This document shows positions 7,385-14,359 of a stretch of 47,721 nt of DNA, in pieces. The stretch spans positions 1 through 47,721 of the IMG/VR virus record IMGVR_UViG_3300042556_000968; one strand, written 5' to 3'. This DNA is from a virus. The position numbers and the translations under genes are program-made. Under the pieces are notes generated by a model that was not told the DNA's origin, did no database searches, and saw nothing but the letters and a program-made list of their open reading frames with translations. Every line of letters begins with the position of its first letter. Position 1 is the first letter of the stretch.

Positions 7385-8668
7385 TTATAACTTTCCGTAA
7401 TCTAATCCCCAACTTGCTTTTATCGGGAAACCACCTTCTTCAATGATATCCTTCAAATCCTTAATCATATTCGGGTCAACATCAGTAGGAACATCAAAAA
7501 GAAACGAATCATAGGTATATAAATCCAATGTAATTCCACTTCCCTTAATATAATCCAATATCGTTCTCATCTTATCCACATTCATTTCAGTTTCTACCGC
7601 TTGAAGTAGATAGTTGAATACTTTTTGTGGGTTAGGCTGTTCAATCCAATCCAACGGAATTTCTCTATGTGGTGTTTGTAGGAATCCACTCTTTTGTGTT
7701 TCAATCCATAGGTTATCAATGTAATCAGCTACCGAATTAAGATATGGAATTTGGCGAAAATCATCATCAATACCACCATATAATAAACGAAACGTAATTC
7801 CCTTTCCTTCGTTCACATCACATCCATATTGTTCAGCCAACCATTCATGTACATTTCCTTCCGGCATATGGAACTTAATCAACTTACCAATTAGTCTTGG
7901 GTGATATGCGTTATAATCCATTTGTAGATAAATTCCATCCGATACAAAACATTCTCTACTACCATCCGTTTTGTTGAGGGCGGCATAGTTCACACCACCA
8001 TGTCTATTAGATGGTCTACCTGTCACCGTAAATGGATTATATTCCGTAAACACTAAATTATCGGGTGAAAGCTGTTTGGAAGCTTGTGGCCATCTATCAA
8101 TAAATTTTTCCCTATCGACACGGATTCCTATTTGTTCAATTCGGGCTAAGGTTGGTATAAAAATATCGTTATACCAATTATAAGTTTTAGATTTCTGATT
8201 GATTGATTTACCAAGTTCGTTTTCAATTGCTTCACACAATTTGAGAATGGGAATGGATTGAATGATGTCCTCTTTGTAACCCTTATGAATAAAGGGAGCC
8301 ACTAAGTGTTGTATTGGTTGAGAGTAGTCTATTGTTTTACCATGCTTTAAGAAATAAGCAGTGTCAACATCATTCAAGCCTTCCCTTACATCCGTAAAAG
8401 ATTGTAGTAGCTTTTTCTTTTGAAATACCCATTTTTCTCCGGTAGTATTTAGTACCCCACATATTTGCTCATTAGAGAGTGATAGAGCGTCTGTATGTTG
8501 TTGTGGTAGTATATACTTGTCCGATTGGGTTCTAACGAATATAAACGATATATGAGTGTTATTAGGGTGCTTATCATTATCCACCCACATAGGATACCAA
8601 ATGGAAGCTTCGGTCTCCAGCTTTACACTCAATTCGTTTAATTCATCAATAGACTCAACAATTATCAT
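7385..8668 (-). CDS. compact divergent family A DNA polymerase-like protein
   Basis: 427 residues from the ATG at 8668; an upstream in-frame TTG at 8677 is part of the promoter -7 box and was rejected. Family A palm and fingers motifs are all visible: TGRPSNRHGGVNYAAL (from 216), motif A YLQMDYNAYHPRLIG with catalytic Asp251, motif B KGITFRLLYGG with Lys289, Phe293 and Tyr297, and motif C YTYDSFLFD with Asp387. The usual Arg four residues before the motif B Lys is a Val, and motif A has NAYHP where Pol I has SQIEL. The N-terminal 160 residues show no clear exonuclease motifs. It is about half the length of Pol I. It is likely an accessory or repair polymerase rather than the main replicase. 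It lies between the tmRNA and the secreted nuclease and has its own host-type promoter. Confidence 0.8.
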   Translation of the reverse strand: MIIVESIDELNELSVKLETEASIWYPMWVDNDKHPNNTHISFIFVRTQSDKYILPQQHTDALSLSNEQICGVLNTTGEKWVFQKKKLLQSFTDVREGLNDVDTAYFLKHGKTIDYSQPIQHLVAPFIHKGYKEDIIQSIPILKLCEAIENELGKSINQKSKTYNWYNDIFIPTLARIEQIGIRVDREKFIDRWPQASKQLSPDNLVFTEYNPFTVTGRPSNRHGGVNYAALNKTDGSRECFVSDGIYLQMDYNAYHPRLIGKLIKFHMPEGNVHEWLAEQYGCDVNEGKGITFRLLYGGIDDDFRQIPYLNSVADYIDNLWIETQKSGFLQTPHREIPLDWIEQPNPQKVFNYLLQAVETEMNVDKMRTILDYIKGSGITLDLYTYDSFLFDVPTDVDPNMIKDLKDIIEEGGFPIKASWGLDYGKL

Positions 8669-8674
8669 AGGATA

Positions 8675-8706
8675 CAAAGATACAAAAAAAATCCCAAACT
8701 ACCAAA
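8675..8706 (-). promoter_or_regulatory. host-type promoter (TTTG-N20-TATCTTTG) for the polymerase
   Basis: The minus strand has TTTG at 8706-8703, exactly 20 bases, then TATCTTTG at 8682-8675. The ATG begins seven bases after the -7 box, so the transcript would be leaderless or nearly so. Read-through from the tmRNA promoter is an alternative source of message. Confidence 0.6.
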
Positions 8707-8728
8707 TTAATGTAGAATGGGATTATTG

Positions 8729-9112
8729 TGGAGGTGATGGGATTCGAACCCATGTCTTGCAAAGTAATCGTAATACCAACGAATTACACGTTTAGGATAA
8801 AGTTTAATCTTATTAACTTTCCAAAATAATTGGGGCCGTATGGTTAGTACAGCTTTCCACCAACCTATCAGTTTTTAAGAGCCGATAGGTAGAGCTCCGT
8901 TTTATTCACTTCTATTTAAATGTTCCACGAGTGATGCGGAATGAACTAAGCAGCGTATGCGTACTCAGATGCACCAATGAATTCCATCATAGAATCAAAG
9001 GTCATAGTTGACATTTCGTCAGTTATTGTTTTGTACAGATTTAAAGACATCTAGCACTTCTGTCTACGTGTGATACTACCATTCTCATCACAATCAATTC
9101 CAAGGCACCCCC
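8729..9112 (-). ncRNA. ssrA: tmRNA (transfer-messenger RNA)
   Basis: A complete tmRNA of about 384 nt. The 5' end GGGGGTG (9112-9106) pairs with CACCTCC (8736-8730), including the G3-U70 wobble that specifies alanine charging; the discriminator A is at 8729. CCA is not encoded (CAA follows). The T arm is ATGGG-TTCGAAT-CCCAT. The tag frame ends EYAYAA followed by TAG (8948-8946). By position (about nt 93) the resume codon is likely GAC at 9020, giving a 24-residue tag; a shorter tag starting at GGT (8975), GASEYAYAA, is the alternative. GATGGAAT inside the tag can pair with ATTCCGCATC after the stop as helix 5. CCTATC/GATAGG and others suit the later pseudoknots. tmRNA frees stalled ribosomes and tags the nascent chain for proteolysis. 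Confidence 0.92.
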
Positions 9113-9126
9113 CAAGTTTGTTTATG

Positions 9127-9158
9127 TAAATATACGAAAAATAATCCAATCCACCAAA
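9127..9158 (-). promoter_or_regulatory. host-type promoter (TTTG-N20-TATATTTA) for the tmRNA
   Basis: The minus strand has TTTG at 9158-9155, exactly 20 bases, then TATATTTA at 9134-9127. The tmRNA 5' end is 15 bases downstream. The -33 box abuts the stop codon of the 9159-9515 gene. The spacing and boxes match the host housekeeping consensus, so the tmRNA can be made from the start of infection. Confidence 0.65.
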
Positions 9159-9515
9159 TTAAGGTTGATGAAATTGTAAATAATTTGGAAGATATAATAT
9201 AAGTGCTTTCATATCAGATGAAGCCAATCTTATTGATGCTTTATTTGATTCTCTAGCTTTATCGGCATCTCCGCTTATTTTCCATTTTAATATTATTGAT
9301 TTATAAAATGGACTTATTAAAACATTTTGATATATTGTGGAATCTATCTCATATATAAATGAGTCAGGATCATTTACTTTTTGAGCAAAATATCTTTCTA
9401 TAAAACCCCTTTTGTAATCAAACTCATCCGGAGTTGGTATATGTACAATTATAGTAGTAATATTATCAATCTCATCCCTTCCGCTTGGAATTACCGTATA
9501 TTTACTTATATCCAT
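9159..9515 (-). CDS. small protein at the end of the baseplate operon, function unknown
   Basis: 118 residues (MDISKYTVIPSGRDEIDN...). It is predicted to be mixed alpha/beta, without a signal peptide or membrane segment. It contains a Tyr-rich charged segment (DYKRGFIERYFAQKVNDPDSFIYEID) and ends YLPNYLQFHQP. I do not recognise it; it does not show the gp25 or gpW signatures. It follows the hub candidate by 16 bases and is the last gene of the unit begun by the tape measure, so a baseplate structural or assembly role is likely by position. Confidence 0.65.
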   Translation of the reverse strand: MDISKYTVIPSGRDEIDNITTIIVHIPTPDEFDYKRGFIERYFAQKVNDPDSFIYEIDSTIYQNVLISPFYKSIILKWKISGDADKARESNKASIRLASSDMKALILYLPNYLQFHQP

Positions 9516-9531
9516 TACTATTTTTTTTGGT

Positions 9532-12219
9532 TTATTGTTGTTGTCTATAATTGGCAGTAACTTCAGTTACCCATTGCATTCCAGATAATCCATGTTCAAT
9601 TTCAGTAATCTGCCAAACTCCATTTGATAAATATTTTTTAGGAATACCTGTAACTACAAAACAATCCCATCTTCTAAGTCCACTAGACCCTAATATTTTA
9701 AATTTATATGTAATTGGTAACAAAGGTGATAATAATCCCTTACCAGTCTCTTTTTTTAAATAATTTGAAAATGCGTCATTTTTTAGTTTGTCAAAATAAA
9801 TAGGGTCATCATAACAATATACTCCAAATGATTCATCTAAGATACCACCGGTAAAAACTGAACTTTTCTTTGGTTCAATTTCATATGATTTATTTGGTCT
9901 TACTAAAAAATCAATTTTATCCAAGTTTTTAGCAAATGAAGTTTCTCTAGCTTGTAATCTTTTATCTAATTCGTCTACAACATCTTTTGACTTTGTTAGC
10001 TCCTCATAAGCTTTTGCTTTTTCTACCTCTTTACCCTTCCAAGTAGCGTCTTCACCTATTACTTTATTTTTTATTGCAACAAGGTTACCTGCACTATCGT
10101 AATACTCAGTTGCAGTAGCATCTCCTCTATTTATAATCACTTTTTTTACAATCTTTAAACTTTCCGCCTGATTTGCTTTTGTTTCAATGTCGGTTCTCTT
10201 TTCTGCTGCAGCTTGATTCCCTGCTTTTATTGCATCGGATAGTTTATCATCTGGACTTTTAGATAACCAATTTGTGTTTGGGTCATAAGTCTTATTAGGA
10301 ACTTCGGTTCCGGATTGCGTAGGTTTTGTATCTCCAATTCGTACATCCAAAAATAAATCACCACCTTGTGCAAAAAATGTATCTGCTTTTCTATCTTTAT
10401 TTACATTTATAATAGCCTGTTCAGGTTGAGATGCAATATTAAATCTTCTATTAATTATTTGGCCCATCATCTCTGCGGGTATTTTTATATTCAAAGATGC
10501 ATCTAAAAATACAGAATTTTCTCCCGAATGATGAAATAATTTATTTTCAGGTGTTTTTTGTTGACCTACCCAATGCTCATCAAATACTTTAATAGATAAT
10601 AAACCATCATCTCCTACAGTTTCTATAATTTGAAAATTCCAAAATCCATTAACAGCGGCGGACATTCCGTTTAATAAATCATTAAGTATTTCTCTTACAT
10701 TTTTGTTTGATGCCGTTATTGTATTTTTAAAAAATTCAAAATTTATATAAAGATTTTCTAATAAACCATAGTGTTCACTTATTTCTTTAAATGTATTTGC
10801 TGGGGCTGGGACTGGCTTACCCTCCTTATCTTTTGTTGGAAATCCAATTTCTCCAGTTTGTACAAAACTTATAAAACCGTTGTTACCAGCTCTTGGAATA
10901 CGCAAATCAATACCACCACCAGATGTTAATTCACTATAATCTACTCCCAGTGTATTTACTATGATTTTAGTAAATTCAGGAAGTTTTCCTGGTATTAATA
11001 GATTTTCTTTTTTTGTTGAAAATATAAAAGGGAATGCGCCTATTTTAGTATCCTTTGTATTAATATAAGATTTTAATTCCTTACCGCTAACAGTATATTT
11101 GACAGTTTTAGCATTTGCATTTAATATATTTACTGCAAGACCAAAACGTATATATTGTTGATTACTAACAAATCGTTCAACCGGTACGCCAAATTCACTT
11201 ACTAATGCTTCTTTAGGATTATCAATAGTTCCAAAAAAATATGCTGTTTTTTCCAACCAAGTTACTTGAAATTCTTGTTCTAATTTTTTTATAACATCTA
11301 AGTCAAATCCTATAAAATCATACCATTTACAATCGTTAATTAAGTTAGCTACTTCTTGAGTTTGTTTTATAGTAGGTAAATTATTAAACATGTTTTTAAA
11401 TCTCTTATCTTTAACAGGCTGTATATTTTTATCATCATCCAACCCTGTAAGTGTACTTTGGTTTTCTAACTGAGTAGGTCCATATAAAGGAAATGTTCTT
11501 GAATTTAATGGACCATTTTCTTTTGTGTATGCATATAAAGAATGGTGCGATTGTAGAAATGCAGGTAATGATGGCACTCCTCTCATTTGTACATTTACAT
11601 TAAATAAGTTACCTTCACTAGTAACTTCCCCACCAGTAATAAATCCAAAAAAGCAATCATAATCACCTCTAGATGCTATTCGTTTATCCTGCAATGCAGA
11701 ATCGGTTAATGCATTATTTCCAACTTGAGCTTGAATAGTACCCACATCTTTATCACTAATTAATCCTTTAACTCCATCTTCAGTGTTCCACCCCCATTCT
11801 ACAAAAAGAGAATAACCAGGCTCCATAAAATACTGCTGAATTAATTCTAATTGTTCTATTGAAAATGCAGTAATATTTAAGTTTGCTTCTTTTGATATTT
11901 GGTCTTGTCCTTCTTTTACATTAAATAATGTTATTACTGGTCTTGGTTTTGCAGGTGCTCCAGCTGTTGCCTGTATTGGTGTTTTTTTAGCCCATGTAAC
12001 TCCAATAGTACCACTACCATCGGAATACGAACCATATACAGATGCTTCAGTATTCACTCCCGCCGCATTGAATAATTTCCAATCGGGATTACTTTCTATA
12101 ATTAACCCATCATTAGCTCCCGAAAATACACGTATAAATGTACTAAGGTTACTTAATGAACTATTATTTCTACCTCTAATTTTTTTATGAATCGTATCGT
12201 TAATCTGCGTTAAATACAT
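9532..12219 (-). CDS. baseplate hub candidate (gp27/gpD-like)
   Basis: 895 residues. The N-terminal third contains a beta-rich region with the YSLFVEWGWNTEDG stretch, then FFGFITGGEVTSEGNLFNVNVQMRGVP, typical of hub proteins that build a cylinder at the tube end. The centre (about 590-790) has a Lys/Glu/Ala-rich, probably coiled-coil insertion. The C-terminus (RRWDCFVVTGIPKKYLSNGVWQITEIEHGLSGMQWVTEVTANYR) has the form of the closing beta domain of hub proteins such as gp27. Position supports this: it follows the tape measure, the cap candidate and the LysM protein, the order seen in contractile tail operons. I see no lysozyme domain, so tip puncturing may use another protein. The assignment is from pattern and position, not a strong motif. 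Confidence 0.55.
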   Translation of the reverse strand: MYLTQINDTIHKKIRGRNNSSLSNLSTFIRVFSGANDGLIIESNPDWKLFNAAGVNTEASVYGSYSDGSGTIGVTWAKKTPIQATAGAPAKPRPVITLFNVKEGQDQISKEANLNITAFSIEQLELIQQYFMEPGYSLFVEWGWNTEDGVKGLISDKDVGTIQAQVGNNALTDSALQDKRIASRGDYDCFFGFITGGEVTSEGNLFNVNVQMRGVPSLPAFLQSHHSLYAYTKENGPLNSRTFPLYGPTQLENQSTLTGLDDDKNIQPVKDKRFKNMFNNLPTIKQTQEVANLINDCKWYDFIGFDLDVIKKLEQEFQVTWLEKTAYFFGTIDNPKEALVSEFGVPVERFVSNQQYIRFGLAVNILNANAKTVKYTVSGKELKSYINTKDTKIGAFPFIFSTKKENLLIPGKLPEFTKIIVNTLGVDYSELTSGGGIDLRIPRAGNNGFISFVQTGEIGFPTKDKEGKPVPAPANTFKEISEHYGLLENLYINFEFFKNTITASNKNVREILNDLLNGMSAAVNGFWNFQIIETVGDDGLLSIKVFDEHWVGQQKTPENKLFHHSGENSVFLDASLNIKIPAEMMGQIINRRFNIASQPEQAIINVNKDRKADTFFAQGGDLFLDVRIGDTKPTQSGTEVPNKTYDPNTNWLSKSPDDKLSDAIKAGNQAAAEKRTDIETKANQAESLKIVKKVIINRGDATATEYYDSAGNLVAIKNKVIGEDATWKGKEVEKAKAYEELTKSKDVVDELDKRLQARETSFAKNLDKIDFLVRPNKSYEIEPKKSSVFTGGILDESFGVYCYDDPIYFDKLKNDAFSNYLKKETGKGLLSPLLPITYKFKILGSSGLRRWDCFVVTGIPKKYLSNGVWQITEIEHGLSGMQWVTEVTANYRQQQ

Positions 12220-12240
12220 AAACTTATTTATTTTATATTA

Positions 12241-12528
12241 TTAAGAAAAATTATTAACGATTTCTATATAATTTGTTGGAATTCTTAATACAGTACCATC
12301 TTCAAATGCAAATACAGCATTGTGTATATTGTTAGCAGATGCAATAATCCACCAAAGAGATGAATCTTGATAATATTCATATGCCAATGTATCAAGTCTG
12401 TCACCAGTTTCAGTTGCAACATATATATCAGAATCTTTTAATGGAATATTTGGATATATCTTTGAACGATATACTATCCTACCATTAGTTGCTCTTTTTA
12501 CTGCGTTATTTTCATATCTACTACTCAT
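12241..12528 (-). CDS. LysM-type baseplate protein (gp53/gpX-like)
   Basis: 95 residues. Residues about 33-90 form a LysM-like unit: YVATETGDRLDTLAYEYYQD, then SSLWWIIASANNI and FEDGTVLRIPTNYIE. The pattern of a start-up loop, a small helix, a Trp-rich strand and an RIP end is that of the LysM baseplate proteins of contractile phages (P2 gpX, T4 gp53 C-terminus), which act as clamps joining the hub or wedge components rather than binding peptidoglycan in solution. It lies 21 bases after the hub candidate in gene order reversed (it is transcribed first) and 40 bases after the 595-residue gene. Confidence 0.75.
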   Translation of the reverse strand: MSSRYENNAVKRATNGRIVYRSKIYPNIPLKDSDIYVATETGDRLDTLAYEYYQDSSLWWIIASANNIHNAVFAFEDGTVLRIPTNYIEIVNNFS

Positions 12529-12568
12529 ATTTTATATAAATTAATTTTATATGGGTCATATTATTTTT

Positions 12569-14356
12569 TTATTCTGATGTTTGTGCCGTTTTTTGCATAA
12601 TAGGCGAGTCTGAATAAAACTTGTATCCTTCTATACTTTTTCTATCATCTACTATTTTTAAACTTATAGCCACTTCAATTACAGATGGTAATTTATATTT
12701 TTTAATATCTTTTGATGTATAATCTTCCTCACCAGCATCATTAGTTGCTGAAAATACCACTCTATCACCATTTCCGCTTCGTATCCAATCTTGTGCTTCA
12801 TTTCGTTGTAATTGGTCAATACCAATTTCCCAAGTTGTATCATCTGGAATAGTATATGTAAGTGATTCTATAAAACAATCTTTATCTTTATACAAATCAC
12901 CCATACTAAACTTTATGAAAGGTGGAACAATTGCACCATCTACATATCCTTGTGGATATACTAATGATGTTAAAAAATTCAATCTTTCCCACACTGCTAT
13001 ATGTTCTTTTTGATTTGAAGAATATACTTTAAAGCTAAATCCTAATGTTTTTTCTATACCTGTATATGTGTAAAAACTAAATGGATTACCTATGAATTTA
13101 TTAGGGTCCCAAGTTGGACTAAATGTTTCAGTCAATCCTGTTATAGTTGCTCTAAATAAGGCACTCATTCCTTTTTTCTTAGCTCTAGATGGGGATGAAA
13201 ATTTTAATCTTATAAAATCTAAATCTTCAATTGATTTATCCTCAATTTTAGGAGCATCGCCCATATAAGGCAATTGCGTATTCATCGTATCTACATATGA
13301 GAGTCCTTTATCAGAATTTTTTTGATTTGCATAGTTTACTTGCAAATTTGAAAAGTTTCTAGAAGTATCTGCTGCATCTTTTGGTGGAGCTGATTTTTGT
13401 AATCTTTTAATAAGGTTTACATTATCTATTTCTAATTTTTGCGCTTTTCCAAATTTATTATTCCCACTATATCCATTTAAATCAGGGGATATTGATAATG
13501 GAAATGGTGGTCTGATTCCTTGTATAAGGAATTTTGTTATATCTTGTATATCTATTGTATCATAATCATATAAAACAGATGATAAATCATTTCTACTTTG
13601 TTGAGGGGTTTGTGGGTCTTTAGCAAACTTTATGGAATCACTATATTTAAATAAATTAGAATATTTCATTTTTTCAGGATCCCATTTTACTTGAGGGTCT
13701 TGTAATGAACCATCGCCTAGTAAAAGTTTTCTTCCAGCCTTTTTTATAGCAGATACGGCAGAACCTCCAATTTGTTCACCTTGGTCTTCACCACCCATAG
13801 GTGCGGTAACTGCAGATTTTATAAGTGCTCCCAATCCAGTACCTTTACTATCGGAAAGTATAGAACGACGTCTATAATCTGAAGCAAATCCACTTGAAGT
13901 TAATTTATATCTTAAATCATTAGTTACTGTTGTTGGATATGCTGCGTATGGAAATAATCCTATTGAGTTTACAGCGCTTGTAATTGCTGCTCTTGCTTTT
14001 GCTAACACACCGCCAATTAATCCTCTACCACTACCACCCCTTGCATCTTTCATAGAATCTACATCAACCGTAGTTTGTGTAGTTAATCTTACTATGTTAG
14101 TTCCGTATAAAGCAGGTTGTGAAAGAAATCTCAATGGTCTTAATCCAGTCAAAGTTTCTTCTAAACGAGTTTCACCTTCCGTTACAGATGCTCTACCTAA
14201 TCTAACTTTATTTAAAGGTTCTGCAAATTTATTTATAATAACATTAGAACTTCGTATTGGAATTCTTTTACTATTTTGAGGAGCAAATGTTTCCTTTGCA
14301 GTCTTACCACTACTTTCTAAAACCTTTTGTTTAAATAAATCTTCTAACTTAGGCAT
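12569..14356 (-). CDS. tail tube cap/initiator candidate (gp48/gp54-like)
   Basis: 595 residues. The first 300 residues are rich in Ser, Gly, Lys and Arg and include a small-residue segment (SGRGLIGGVLAKARAAITSAVNSIG) that may be flexible. The C-terminal half contains RLKFSSPSRAKKKGMSALFRATITGLTETFSPTWDP, FSFKVYSSNQKEHIAVWERLNFLTSLVYPQGY and PPFIKFSMGDLYKDKDCFIESLTYTIPDDTTWEIG. A beta fold with this closing part is what I associate with T4 gp48/gp54-type proteins that nucleate the tube on the baseplate. It directly follows the tape measure (3-base gap). The function is inferred from order and partial resemblance. Confidence 0.5.
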   Translation of the reverse strand: MPKLEDLFKQKVLESSGKTAKETFAPQNSKRIPIRSSNVIINKFAEPLNKVRLGRASVTEGETRLEETLTGLRPLRFLSQPALYGTNIVRLTTQTTVDVDSMKDARGGSGRGLIGGVLAKARAAITSAVNSIGLFPYAAYPTTVTNDLRYKLTSSGFASDYRRRSILSDSKGTGLGALIKSAVTAPMGGEDQGEQIGGSAVSAIKKAGRKLLLGDGSLQDPQVKWDPEKMKYSNLFKYSDSIKFAKDPQTPQQSRNDLSSVLYDYDTIDIQDITKFLIQGIRPPFPLSISPDLNGYSGNNKFGKAQKLEIDNVNLIKRLQKSAPPKDAADTSRNFSNLQVNYANQKNSDKGLSYVDTMNTQLPYMGDAPKIEDKSIEDLDFIRLKFSSPSRAKKKGMSALFRATITGLTETFSPTWDPNKFIGNPFSFYTYTGIEKTLGFSFKVYSSNQKEHIAVWERLNFLTSLVYPQGYVDGAIVPPFIKFSMGDLYKDKDCFIESLTYTIPDDTTWEIGIDQLQRNEAQDWIRSGNGDRVVFSATNDAGEEDYTSKDIKKYKLPSVIEVAISLKIVDDRKSIEGYKFYSDSPIMQKTAQTSE

Positions 14357-14359
14357 TTG

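Noticed and set aside
7347-7412. Upstream start of the nuclease at 7412
   Set aside because: It would place the late-type motif and the promoter region inside the gene and put 22 residues before a clean signal peptide.
8669-8677. TTG start for the polymerase at 8677
   Set aside because: The TTG is part of the -7 box TATCTTTG of a good promoter; the ATG at 8668 avoids this and loses only three residues.
8729-8800. A separate tRNA gene suggested by the GGTTCGAATCC T arm
   Set aside because: The T arm and acceptor pair with the 5' end at 9112 as one tmRNA; no anticodon arm of normal spacing exists.
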